A stretch of DNA of 33,891 nt from SAR86 cluster bacterium (lineage in GTDB: Bacteria; Pseudomonadota; Gammaproteobacteria; Pseudomonadales; Pseudohongiellaceae): the NCBI GenBank assembly GCA_002402175.1, contig NVVJ01000023.1:13356-47246 (forward strand). The letters run 5' to 3'. The notes beneath the pieces were generated by a model. That model was not told the DNA's origin. It made no database searches and saw only the letters and a list, made by a program, of their open reading frames with translations. Shown here in pieces: positions 24,671 to 32,944 of the stretch; positions within the stretch are counted from its first letter, which is position 1, and each line of letters starts with the position of its first letter. The translations under genes were made by a program, and so were the position numbers.

Positions 24671-25525
24671 TTAGTCAATGAAGCGACGCATATATACGGC
24701 ACCAGCCACCAAAATCGATCCAACTATCAGGCCAAATAACATGTCGTAGTTAAACAGTCTGTCGAGGACATTATGAAAGTCAAAGATTAAATATTGATTT
24801 GGGTTAGTTGCTCGGCTTTCAACCCAATTTGCCAGATACTGTGAACCAAACATGAAATCCTCTAGAAACCCTACCAAGATGAACACCCCTATTGCCCATA
24901 GTGCTGGAGTTTTCCTGGCAAAAGCTGAAAAAAGTAACAACCAGCCTAGAGTAGGAAATAACCACAAAGAAGCAATAAACGTAGAGAGGTAAATCAATAG
25001 CAAGCTTGCAATTGCTGCCAGAAACATCCAGCCAATACCCACAAGGTCCACACCATTTATAAGTCCTAATACCGTCAGCCAAATCATTCCCACCAGATAC
25101 AGCGCAAAAATTATGGCCACATAAAAAATAGGAGCAACTACTACGACCGTGACAACCTTTGATAGAACAGTTTTGAAATTTGAAACCGGCATTGACTGCC
25201 AAAACAACACGCTCATTTCTTTTCTATCCTGGAAAAGAGTATTTACCAGGTAAATAAGGCTACAAATATATAGTGTTATCATGAAAGGAATTGCTAGCAT
25301 CATAAAAAAAGGCGCCATATCAAAAGGCGAAAGCCCATCAAATAACACAGATAAATATTCCATTCCTTTAACAATTTCCGCTTGTTCAAGCTGCGAAGCA
25401 ATCCAGATAGCAGCCACCAGAATCAACGCCGCCAGTACCGCAGGTGCGCCAAGAAACAAGTTTCTGTGTTCTAGGAACTCTCGTTTTAACAAGGCATAAA
25501 ACTGAAATAGTGTAAATTTATCCAT
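24671..25525 (-). CDS. ABC-2 type transporter permease
   Basis: A protein of 284 residues with six membrane helices, N-terminal amphipathic FTLFQFYALLKREFLEHRN, and a long cytosolic loop with FQDRKEMSVLFWQSMPVSNFK, the signature of YtrC/D-like ABC-2 permeases. The ATG at 25525 lies within the last codons of the ATPase gene, with GGAGGAT before it and an 8-base overlap. Half of the pair needed for a transporter is encoded here, so it acts as a homodimer or is joined by a partner elsewhere. Substrate is unknown; related systems handle cell-wall or antibiotic stress. Confidence 0.85.
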   Translation of the reverse strand: MDKFTLFQFYALLKREFLEHRNLFLGAPAVLAALILVAAIWIASQLEQAEIVKGMEYLSVLFDGLSPFDMAPFFMMLAIPFMITLYICSLIYLVNTLFQDRKEMSVLFWQSMPVSNFKTVLSKVVTVVVVAPIFYVAIIFALYLVGMIWLTVLGLINGVDLVGIGWMFLAAIASLLLIYLSTFIASLWLFPTLGWLLLFSAFARKTPALWAIGVFILVGFLEDFMFGSQYLANWVESRATNPNQYLIFDFHNVLDRLFNYDMLFGLIVGSILVAGAVYMRRFID

Positions 25526-26378
25526 GTCTATCCTCCGACATTTTGGCAACAAACAAATCTGCAACACTTGGGGTATATAACTCTCCCAACTCCTGCAATT
25601 GTGCTTTGTCTACTGCCTCAAAGGTATATGACTTTTTACCCAACAACGTACGAATATGGATTGGCTTCAATTCATCAGCCTGCTGCACCATATCTGCATC
25701 GACCAAAACTTCGGTGTAAATTTCGGCGATATCTGACATTTGGCTATCAAGTACTATTTTTCCTTTATTAATAAACACCAGATGTGACAGGAGGGTTTCG
25801 ATTTCTTCAACTTGATGCGTGCTGATTATTATTGTTCGGTTGCCGTCGTAGTAATCATTTAACAATCGATCATAGAATTCTTTTCGATAAATGATGTCCA
25901 GGCCTAATGTTGGCTCATCCAACACCAATAACTTAACGTCAATAGACATTACCATTGCCAGGTGAAGCTGTGTCACCATGCCTTTTGATAAATTTTTAAT
26001 GCGCTTTTTTGCGGGGATGTCTGTAGTGCTTAAAAATTTCTCTGCTTTCTTTCTATCAAACCGCGGATGAACGGCTTCCACATAATCAATTACCTGATTA
26101 ACCGTAAACCACTTGGGTAGAATGCCAACATCTGCAATAAAACAAACATCTTCCATCAATTTGTGACGCGAAACTCGTGGATCACGCCCAGCTACAACTA
26201 GCTCACCCTCAACATCGCATAGACCAATCAAGGACTTTAGAGTCGTTGTCTTACCCGCGCCATTAGGCCCAATAAGCCCACTTATTGATCCGCTGGGTAT
26301 AGCCAAGTCCACGCCGTCCAGTGCCTTGAAATTGCCATATGATTTAACTAGCGCTGTAGCTTCAACGATATTAGTCAT
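25518..26378 (-). CDS. ABC transporter ATP-binding protein
   Basis: A 286-residue ABC ATPase. Walker A is GLIGPNGAGKTTTLKSL, the signature is LSKGMVTQLHLA in place of LSGGQ, Walker B is LLVLDEPTLGLD, and the switch His is in IISTHQVEE. The C-terminal 70 residues form a small beta domain. This is the YtrB type, partner of ABC-2 permeases. The ATG follows GGGG by seven bases. The gene is 26 bases after the GntR gene and overlaps the permease start, so the three are one operon. Confidence 0.9.
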   Translation of the reverse strand: MTNIVEATALVKSYGNFKALDGVDLAIPSGSISGLIGPNGAGKTTTLKSLIGLCDVEGELVVAGRDPRVSRHKLMEDVCFIADVGILPKWFTVNQVIDYVEAVHPRFDRKKAEKFLSTTDIPAKKRIKNLSKGMVTQLHLAMVMSIDVKLLVLDEPTLGLDIIYRKEFYDRLLNDYYDGNRTIIISTHQVEEIETLLSHLVFINKGKIVLDSQMSDIAEIYTEVLVDADMVQQADELKPIHIRTLLGKKSYTFEAVDKAQLQELGELYTPSVADLFVAKMSEDRHG

Positions 26379-26404
26379 TATCTAACCCCAGAAATCCCCG
26401 ATTC

Positions 26405-26764
26405 CTATGAATTCTTCGTGCTGCCAAGGAGTTCATTGACCTCCAGGCCCAGCCTTTCAATTCGTTTTGCAATTTGAGGCCATTCCTGATCGAGGAATTT
26501 AGCCCTTTCCTGCTTTGACAACTTATCCTTCGCTCCAATAACCACATACATTCCTAGCCCCCGTCTTTTTTCAACTAACTCTTCATCTACTAAAATTTGA
26601 AACGCCTTCGACACAGTGATGGGATTAATGCGCTGCTCACTGGAAATGTTACGCACTGATGGCAAAGCGTCACCTTCATTCAGTACACCATCCATGATTA
26701 GCTCGACCAGCCGCTCCTTGAGTTGCAGATAAATCGGATCTTTGTTGTTCCAGTTTATTTCCAC
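26405..26764 (-). CDS. YtrA-type GntR repressor
   Basis: A 119-residue regulator: GntR winged helix (DPIYLQLKERLVELIMDG, ALPSVRNISSEQRINPITVS, ELVEKRRGLGMYV) followed by a short helical tail of about 40 residues that dimerises but has no ligand domain. This is the YtrA subfamily, which represses ABC-2 transporter operons with envelope stress as trigger. The start is GTG, with GGGAG eight bases before it. It begins the operon and sits under a palindromic site, so autoregulation is likely. Confidence 0.9.
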   Translation of the reverse strand: MEINWNNKDPIYLQLKERLVELIMDGVLNEGDALPSVRNISSEQRINPITVSKAFQILVDEELVEKRRGLGMYVVIGAKDKLSKQERAKFLDQEWPQIAKRIERLGLEVNELLGSTKNS

Positions 26765-26781
26765 TTACCAGGCTCCCATCC

Positions 26782-26826
26782 ATATAGTGTTATACATCAC
26801 TATAACACTATATCAGCAAATAACAA
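26782..26826 (-). promoter_or_regulatory. GntR operator overlapping the operon promoter
   Basis: A perfect inverted repeat with 13-bp arms (ATATAGTGTTATA / TATAACACTATAT) and a 6-base spacer spans 26782-26813. It lies 18-49 bases before the GTG of the GntR gene. A -10 TATAGT (26799-26804) falls inside the operator, and a -35 TTGTTA (26821-26826) is at 16 bases, so repressor would block polymerase. YtrA sites with the AGTGTTA-type core are known. Confidence 0.8.
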
Positions 26827-26905
26827 AACAATAGAAGATAGCCCAATAACTAGCTGATTTTACTCAACTATCTATATTGGTTAATCAGGGTATCGGTGCG
26901 CGAGT

Positions 26906-28111
26906 TTACTTCTGACGTTTATTAAGTACTGTTTTGGAGTCTAGTAGTTGCTGAATTTCATGGTCGTCAAAACCAAATTCAGTGAGTAGCTCATGAGTAT
27001 GCTCACCATATTTCGGTGGCTTATGTCGCATAGAACCAGGTGTGCGAGAGAGCTTTATGGGCGTACCAGGCATTTTGTACCAGCCATCTTCAATCGTCAT
27101 TTCACGATGAAGAGTATGCGGATGGTCAACCACCTGTGAGGTGTCATGTATAGGTCCAGCTGCCAGGCCGGCCACTGCCAGGCGATTGGCAATTTCAGCG
27201 CCATCAATTTTCATCAGGCTTGATTCAATTTCAGCTTTTAACTCGTCTCGATTAGTAACGCGATCTATATTATTAATAAAACGAGCATCCTCAATCAGCT
27301 CTTCCCTACCTATTTCCGTACATAGTTTTGCATACGCGCGGTTATTGCCAGCACCGATAAAAATATCAACAGTTTTGGTTCTATAGGTATCATAAGGGCT
27401 TATATTCGGGTGGGCATTACCTGTCGCTACTGGCACTTCTCCAGACAGATTGTAATTGGCTATATGTGGGTGCATTAGAGAAACGGCGCAATCGTAAAGA
27501 GTCATATCCAGATATTGTCCTAGCCCGGACCGCTCTCTTTCGGTAATGGCCATTAGAATAGCAACTGCGGAGTAAAGCCCTGTGCCCATATCCACCATTG
27601 CCAGCCCCAAACGTGTAGGGTTACTACCTGCTTCTCCGTTCACACTAAACCAGCCCGCCATGGCCTGAATAATGGCATCATAGCCTGGGAACCCACCCCA
27701 GGGGCCGTCACTACCGAAGCCGCTAACCCTGCAGTGAATCAATTGCGGAAATTTATCTTTTAATACTTCCTCATAGCCCAGGCCCCATTTTTCCATAGTT
27801 CCTGGCTTGTAGTTTTCAAGTAATACATCGGCTTTACTTAGCAAGCGCAGCAATACATCCTTACCCTCAGGCTTTGACAAATCCAGACCCATGGAGCGTT
27901 TATTGCGATTTACGCCAAGAAAGTAAGCAGAATCCTCTTCATGAAAAGGGGGGCCCCAATCTCGTGTTTCATCTCCCCGTGGCGGCTCTATTTTTACAAT
28001 TTCTGCGCCGTGGTCACCCATAATCTGCGTGCAATATGGCCCGCCTAATACACGTGATAAATCGATGATCAACTTACCTTTGAGCGCACCGCTGCTTTTA
28101 ATATTTAACAC
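26906..28111 (-). CDS. CaiB/BaiF family III CoA-transferase
   Basis: A protein of 401 residues. Typical are LIIDLSRVLGGPYCTQIMGD, VKIEPPRGDETR, NRNKRSMGLDLSKPEG, ENYKPGTMEKWGLGYE and the catalytic Asp in LAMVDMGTG. Late motifs include AGLAAGPIHDTSQVVDHPH. The family moves CoA between acyl groups via an aspartyl-CoA adduct; the acid is not predictable. The GTG at 28111 follows AGGA by nine bases. Its closest neighbour is rpoS, 73 bases upstream on the same strand, so part of its expression could be read-through from rpoS. Confidence 0.88.
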   Translation of the reverse strand: MLNIKSSGALKGKLIIDLSRVLGGPYCTQIMGDHGAEIVKIEPPRGDETRDWGPPFHEEDSAYFLGVNRNKRSMGLDLSKPEGKDVLLRLLSKADVLLENYKPGTMEKWGLGYEEVLKDKFPQLIHCRVSGFGSDGPWGGFPGYDAIIQAMAGWFSVNGEAGSNPTRLGLAMVDMGTGLYSAVAILMAITERERSGLGQYLDMTLYDCAVSLMHPHIANYNLSGEVPVATGNAHPNISPYDTYRTKTVDIFIGAGNNRAYAKLCTEIGREELIEDARFINNIDRVTNRDELKAEIESSLMKIDGAEIANRLAVAGLAAGPIHDTSQVVDHPHTLHREMTIEDGWYKMPGTPIKLSRTPGSMRHKPPKYGEHTHELLTEFGFDDHEIQQLLDSKTVLNKRQK

Positions 28112-28184
28112 GTATTTAAATCCTGGAAAGAGTCTGGGCTCAGAGGATACGGCACCACTGATTCTGGTTCAAGTTGCAGCCCTT

Positions 28185-29210
28185 TTAGAGCCCACTACCA
28201 ATTGTATCGGCAGCCAAACCTTCCCTTCGAATAAGCAATTTTAAACGTTTTAGGGCTTCTATCTGAATTTGCCGAACTCGCTCTCTAGTAAGGCCTATTT
28301 CTTTACCGACATTTTCCAGGGTATCGGCATCAAAACCATTGAGCCCGAAACGTCGAAGGATAATTTCACGCTGCTTTTCTGACAACTGATGCAACCAAGT
28401 ATTCAGGCACTTTTTTAATTCAAAGGATTGAAACCTCTCCCCTGGACCATAATGGTCATCAGCCGCAATGGTATCTATTATTGTTTTTTCAGAATCAATT
28501 GATACGGGAGCGTCACTGGACGTTAGCTTTTCGTTCAAACGCATCAGTCGTTCAACATTTTCGACTGTGGAATTTGCTAACGCTGCAATATCAGATTCCG
28601 ATACATCCTTTCCGGTTCTTTGTGCCAACTCTCGCTTTACTCGCAAATAGCCGTTAAGTTCTTTCACGACATGAACCGGCAACCTGATAGTGCGAGTCTG
28701 GTTCATAAGCCCGCGTTCTATATTTTGGCGTATCCACCATGTTGCGTAGGTAGAAAAGCGGAATCCTCTCTCAGGGTCGAATTTTCCTACGGCATGAATA
28801 AGCCCTAAATTGCCCTCTTCGATTAAATCCAGTAGAGAAAGACCTCTGTTTAGGTACCTTCGAGCAATCTTCACTACTAACCTAAGATTGCTTTCAATCA
28901 TACGTTGGCGACTAGCGATATCGCCCTTACCTACAAGCCGAGAGTAATACACCTCTTGCTCTGCAGTCAGTAATGGCGAATGTCCTATTTCCTTGAGGTA
29001 CAGCCGTGTTGCATCCAGAGAATCACTAGATTCACCATCTGACAATCTTTTTACTGTTGCGAGCCTGTTTTGTGTTGGCTTTTTTTGTTTAGGTAGAGGC
29101 TTATTGTAGTGCTTGAGTGAATTTGAACTTTGAGCTGAAGTGGATTTTACATCACTGTAAAATTCTGGTTCTGAGCATACAGCGGGCGCTGCAATGAGTT
29201 GGCTGTTCAC
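28185..29210 (-). CDS. rpoS: stationary-phase sigma factor RpoS
   Basis: A protein of 341 residues. Region 1.2 [20 protein letters not shown], region 2 with [38 protein letters not shown] and [20 protein letters not shown], region 3 and region 4 with [18 protein letters not shown] all fit RpoS. The start is GTG at 29210, with AGGAG seven bases before it. The usual neighbour nlpD is absent, and ubiC lies upstream instead. An N-terminal Ser/Gln-rich extension of about 60 residues precedes region 1.2 and is longer than in E. coli. RpoS directs the general stress response. Confidence 0.93.
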   Translation of the reverse strand: MNSQLIAAPAVCSEPEFYSDVKSTSAQSSNSLKHYNKPLPKQKKPTQNRLATVKRLSDGESSDSLDATRLYLKEIGHSPLLTAEQEVYYSRLVGKGDIASRQRMIESNLRLVVKIARRYLNRGLSLLDLIEEGNLGLIHAVGKFDPERGFRFSTYATWWIRQNIERGLMNQTRTIRLPVHVVKELNGYLRVKRELAQRTGKDVSESDIAALANSTVENVERLMRLNEKLTSSDAPVSIDSEKTIIDTIAADDHYGPGERFQSFELKKCLNTWLHQLSEKQREIILRRFGLNGFDADTLENVGKEIGLTRERVRQIQIEALKRLKLLIRREGLAADTIGSGL

Positions 29211-29281
29211 GGCTGGACTCCTTTCCTGATCCGTTTCTTTTTATTGCAGATTTATCTGGGGTTATCTCTGCATCTTTATTG

Positions 29282-29288
29282 AGTATAG
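29282..29288 (-). promoter_or_regulatory. candidate sigma-S-like -10 element upstream of rpoS
   Basis: The minus strand reads CTATACT, an exact match to the extended -10 consensus favoured by sigma S, 72 bases before the rpoS start. The -35 region (TTCGTA, 17 bases up) is poor, as tolerated by sigma S. Based on a short motif, so uncertain. Confidence 0.4.
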
Positions 29289-29349
29289 TTTGATTTTTGA
29301 GAATTACGAATGGTTTAGTCTCTTATTGTAAAATGCCCGGGCACAGCGG

Positions 29350-29847
29350 CTATACAAGTATTTCAGGCAGAAAAAATTCGGCAACCATTACCGGTTTGCG
29401 AAAAAGATAAAATAAACTTCGCCGAGCCCAGGTATCAAGACCGTATGCGGCAATATCTAAACCGGATCGAATGAGGTCCGGATGGCTAAAAAGATACTCA
29501 CCCAGAGGTTTAGTGTTCAGTTCGCGTACTTGCTTGAGCGGGCTACACAAACTGTGCTCAGGCATCAAGGTATGGGCCATAACCCAGGGCGTGTCATTTC
29601 CTATAAGCACTACTTGCCGCGACCAAAAACGATGCTCGGCATTCACCGGACCAAACTGAGATCTTAGACTTGCTTGCTCAATTTGAATCCATTCTTCAGC
29701 AATCAGTTCTACTCTAAAGCGATTATTGCTCTTTTTGATCAATCGTTTTGTAAGGGAACCTGTGTGTAATAGCCAATTCTCCCAGTCACTATTTGGCCGT
29801 CGTGGAGAATCTTCTGGCCTGGCCCAGCTGTACTGCGAATTAGTAAT
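29350..29847 (-). CDS. ubiC: chorismate lyase, start codon non-canonical
   Basis: UbiC removes pyruvate from chorismate to give 4-hydroxybenzoate for ubiquinone. Motifs are WLLHTGSLTKRL, FWSRQVVLIG, PWVMAHTLMPEHSL, KPLGEYLFSHP, ARRSLFYL and the final AEFFLPEI with the catalytic Glu. A TTG at 29742 would give only 130 residues and omit WLLHTGSLT, which is a family-conserved part. The frame stays open to a TGA at 29911-29913, but no ATG, GTG, TTG or CTG occurs between 29743 and 29910. An ATT at 29847 would give 165 residues, the length of E. coli UbiC. So the start is ATT, or the 5' end is damaged. ubiA does not follow. Confidence 0.7.
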   Translation of the reverse strand: MTNSQYSWARPEDSPRRPNSDWENWLLHTGSLTKRLIKKSNNRFRVELIAEEWIQIEQASLRSQFGPVNAEHRFWSRQVVLIGNDTPWVMAHTLMPEHSLCSPLKQVRELNTKPLGEYLFSHPDLIRSGLDIAAYGLDTWARRSLFYLFRKPVMVAEFFLPEILV

Positions 29848-29985
29848 ATCCGCTAAGTTGACGTTTTTGAGATGCTCAGAAATTTTAACTACACCAACAT
29901 TAGAAAATGATCAAAATCCAGAGAGAAAAGAATCTATACATTAGACCCGCAAGGCTTTCACATTACAGGCCTAATGAACGATTAA

Positions 29986-31059
29986 CTAGCGAGGTCTATA
30001 ATTTTGCAGAGTTTTGATTATCACTGTCATTACACGTCGATTCTGGGCACGCCCTGTATCAGTGTCATTTGTAGCCACTGGTTGTGACTCACCAAACCCT
30101 TCAGCGGAAATGCGACTGCCCTGCACATTAAAGCGGCTAATTAGAACCTGACGAACAGCATTTGCTCTGCGGTCTGATAGTCCACGATTATATTCAGCTG
30201 TTCCACGCGAATCTGTATGACCTTCCAGCTCAATAACCACATCAGAATATTGACGCATAAAATCTGCAACTTCCTCAATCTCCGAGAAGTATTCAGACTT
30301 CACTTCTGAGCGATCAAAGTCGAAATTTACCTTTAACTCAACTCGCGCCACTTCCTCCAACGGAATAGGACAACCATCGGCATCTACTGCATAATTTCTT
30401 GGTGTGTCTGGGCAGTTATCTGAGGAATCTGGAACACCGTCACGATCGGCGTCTGGAGCCGCTGCCTGTCGGCTTGGTGCTTCAGCTGCTGCTTGTGAAG
30501 TCTGTCTGGGAGCTGCTGCAGATGTTGAAGCAGGCCTTGAGCGACTGCCTCCGAAACGATATACCAATGCTGTATCTATGCCTAAGTCCCTGTCTTGAAA
30601 ATCCCTGTCACGGTAGCCAAAAGTTCTAACGGCAGTACGCCAGGTTAAGTTGTCCGTGAGTTTAAAATTAACACCGGCGCCAAGATCCCATATTGTATCG
30701 TTCTCACCTGCAAACTTGGTATTTCCGACACCAGCCACTACAAAGGTTTCAAACAAGCCAATGTTGAAATTCAGGTCATAGAGAAAATCCAGCTTATAGT
30801 GATCGAGGTCCACTTTTACACCTGCCGGCGTCTGCGTGTCCAGATCGAAAGTACTGAGTTCCACACTTAAGCGATCAGTAAGGTCATAGCCAAGCCCTAA
30901 AGAATAGCCGGTGTCGTTATCGAGCTCGATTCCGTTATCAAATTGAATCCATTGCAAGCCAGGCGCTAGGTAAAATTGACCAGCATCTGCCAGTAATGAA
31001 TGTGAAATCAAACTAAGGGGAAGTGCCAAAAGAGCAGCAAATTTAGAGCTTAGACGCAT
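29986..31059 (-). CDS. OmpA/OprF-like outer membrane protein
   Basis: A 357-residue outer-membrane protein. A signal peptide (LALPLSLISHSLLADA) is followed by an eight-strand barrel of about 150 residues ending VYRFGG, then an Ala/Pro/Gln linker, one calcium-binding type-3 repeat (DADRDGVPDSSDNCPDTP), and a C-terminal OmpA peptidoglycan-binding domain (VNFDFDRSEV, IELEGHTDSRGTAEYNRGLS, ISAEGFGESQPVATN). It anchors the outer membrane to the wall. The ATG follows CGGAA by six bases. Tandem 16-base repeats lie upstream in the probable promoter. The gene stands between ubiC and phoR, a place where Pseudomonas has ubiA and phoB. Confidence 0.92.
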   Translation of the reverse strand: MRLSSKFAALLALPLSLISHSLLADAGQFYLAPGLQWIQFDNGIELDNDTGYSLGLGYDLTDRLSVELSTFDLDTQTPAGVKVDLDHYKLDFLYDLNFNIGLFETFVVAGVGNTKFAGENDTIWDLGAGVNFKLTDNLTWRTAVRTFGYRDRDFQDRDLGIDTALVYRFGGSRSRPASTSAAAPRQTSQAAAEAPSRQAAAPDADRDGVPDSSDNCPDTPRNYAVDADGCPIPLEEVARVELKVNFDFDRSEVKSEYFSEIEEVADFMRQYSDVVIELEGHTDSRGTAEYNRGLSDRRANAVRQVLISRFNVQGSRISAEGFGESQPVATNDTDTGRAQNRRVMTVIIKTLQNYRPR

Positions 31060-31432
31060 AATTAGTTCCGGGTATGAAAAAAGAGATTGATCGTTGAACT
31101 GCTTTTTTGTTCAACTACTTTATTGTTCAACTACTTTATTGTTCAAGTACAGTATCTGATTATAATGACTTTATGGCTGAGATGCAGGAATCTATACCAA
31201 TAAAGTACCGTTCTTTACCCTAATGCTCCCAATTCTGCCTGACACACTGACTTTTGTTGAGTCTTTGGCCTCCTTTGATCTCATAGACGCTAAGCAGAGC
31301 ATTACAGGTGGCTCCAGCACTGTCATCGCAATACAATATAACTATGGCAAACTAATGATGCCTGGCGTGATTAGTCTGAGGGCTGGAATCTCCCGCAGCT
31401 GATGCATTAACGTACATCTTGAGGTTTTGATT
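31060..31432. other. divergent intergenic region between ompA-like gene and phoR
   Basis: About 370 bases. The ompA side holds the 16-base repeats at 31107-31146. The phoR side has a CTGTCAT half of a Pho box at 31320-31326 with a poor second half 11 bases on. A 59-codon open frame at 31223-31402 (plus) has no ribosome binding site and is not called. Confidence 0.5.
31107..31146. repeat. tandem 16-base repeats upstream of the ompA-like gene
   Basis: Two and a half copies of TTGTTCAACTACTTTA in direct tandem (31107-31122, 31123-31138, 31139-31146). An inverted GTTGAAC is at 31093-31099. On the minus strand each copy offers a TTGAAC -35-like hexamer. The repeats lie 48-87 bases before the ompA start. 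Confidence 0.8.
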
Positions 31433-32800
31433 TTGCAGAATTGGCGATCTGAATTAAACCGTCTGCTGGCATTGCTGTTTATTGCTGGCTCGATTGGCTT
31501 GTTTCTTGGACAGGTAAGCCTGACCATGCTTATCGCCCTTTGCTGTTACTTTCTCTTCAATATCTACCAATTACGGCGATTTAACCAATGGCTTTCACGC
31601 GACTCTTCACAGAGCAATTCAGAACCACCTGAAAGCATCGGTTTGTGGGGCGATATTTTTGATGGTATTTATCGACTACAAAAACAGGAGCGGCGAGCAA
31701 GCTCCTACCTTGAAAATATTATTAACAAGGCCCAGGAATCCTCTGCCGCGTTAGAAATAGCCGTGGTTATGATTAACAAAAATAACAACCTTGACTGGTG
31801 GAACCTTGCCAGTGAAAAACTTCTGGGACTGAAATACCCCAAGGACAAGAATCAATCTGTTACTAATTTAATTCGAGACCCCCGCTTCGCCGAATATTTC
31901 CACAATGAGAACTATACAGAAACCTTGGTAATTGACGGCCCGGGGGAAAGCAATAAAATTCTGGATTTTCAAATCGCGCTATTCGGTGAGCACGAACGCC
32001 TGATGATAGTACGCGACATTACTCAGTTGCATCGACTGGAGGTAATGAGAAAAGACTTTGTCGGCAATGTTTCCCATGAATTAGCAACCCCAATAACAGT
32101 AATCAAAGGCTACCTCGAAGCAATACTGGACAATATGGGAGACCTGGACAGTAGATGGCGCAAACCTGTAGAGCAGATGTGCCAACAGTCATTACGTATG
32201 GAAAATATTGTGCGCGACCTGCTAATGCTTTCCTCATTAGAGACCAACACGCTTCCAAAGCAGCAGGATCAGGTAAACCTGCAGCAATTATTCTCAGAAA
32301 TTGAGAGCGACACCCGGCAAATGTTCACTAGTAAAGAACACAACTTCGAATCCCATTGTGATATTCAAACAATAATTACCTGTAAAAGAAATGAGCTGTA
32401 CAGCGCCATCTCCAATTTGGTTGTCAACGCAGCCAAATACACTCCCAGTGGCGGCTGCATAAAACTTTCCGCTTTCCCTACTGACGATGTCTTTAATATT
32501 GTTGTCGAAGACAACGGTATGGGCATAGAAGAACATCACATTCCAAGATTAACCGAGAGATTCTATCGAGTAGATTCGAGTCGCTCATCGGAAACAGGCG
32601 GCACCGGCCTGGGCCTGGCAATAGTCAAACATATACTGGCAAGGCATGATGCCAAACTCGAAATCGAAAGCGTATACTCAGAAGGTAGCCGCTTCATATG
32701 TAAACTTCCCCTGGAACGAGCTTCACTATCGAATGAGGAAAACAATAGCATTCCTCAACCTTCTAACAATTCTGAAAGCCCCGACCAGTCAAGCACATAG
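31433..32800 (+). CDS. phoR: PhoR-like phosphate sensor histidine kinase
   Basis: A protein of 455 residues. Two N-terminal helices (DUF3329-type), a PAS-like domain at about 95-200, a HisKA domain with H215 in NVSHELATPITVIKGYLE, and a HATPase domain with N-box NLVVNAAKYTPSGG, DNGMGIEEHHIPRLTERFYR and GGTGLGLAIVKHI. PhoR activates PhoB in phosphate starvation. The H-box reads HELATP where HELRTP is nearly universal. TTG at 31427 and 31433 are candidates; GAGG at 31421-31424 sits eight bases before the second. phoB, usually the gene upstream, is not here. The C-terminal 30 residues are polar and disordered. Confidence 0.88.
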   Translation: MQNWRSELNRLLALLFIAGSIGLFLGQVSLTMLIALCCYFLFNIYQLRRFNQWLSRDSSQSNSEPPESIGLWGDIFDGIYRLQKQERRASSYLENIINKAQESSAALEIAVVMINKNNNLDWWNLASEKLLGLKYPKDKNQSVTNLIRDPRFAEYFHNENYTETLVIDGPGESNKILDFQIALFGEHERLMIVRDITQLHRLEVMRKDFVGNVSHELATPITVIKGYLEAILDNMGDLDSRWRKPVEQMCQQSLRMENIVRDLLMLSSLETNTLPKQQDQVNLQQLFSEIESDTRQMFTSKEHNFESHCDIQTIITCKRNELYSAISNLVVNAAKYTPSGGCIKLSAFPTDDVFNIVVEDNGMGIEEHHIPRLTERFYRVDSSRSSETGGTGLGLAIVKHILARHDAKLEIESVYSEGSRFICKLPLERASLSNEENNSIPQPSNNSESPDQSST

Positions 32801-32944
32801 ACACCTATCTTCAATCGTAGTAGCTAATTGTTAAGAAATTCTTGTTTTGAGTCGTAATAGCTTATTACCAAGGGCTTCTCACCTGATTGCAGTATATGCA
32901 ACTAGGAAGCAGCGAATTTAGATCAGAGCTAAGGTTAATACCTC

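Noticed and set aside
29333..29343. Palindrome TGCCCGGGCA after ubiC as a terminator
   Set aside because: The palindrome has no room for a loop beyond a 3-bp stem, and only four T follow; it is not a convincing terminator.
29913..29985. Hairpin ATTAGGCCTG / CGGGTCTAAT after the ompA-like gene as a terminator
   Set aside because: The stem has G-U pairs, the loop is long and there is no T-run directly after it. It may weakly terminate, but evidence is poor.
31223..31402. A 59-codon plus-strand frame in the ompA-phoR intergenic region
   Set aside because: No Shine-Dalgarno, no family resemblance and no promoter/terminator context; it overlaps likely regulatory sequence of phoR. Kept as only a remote possibility.
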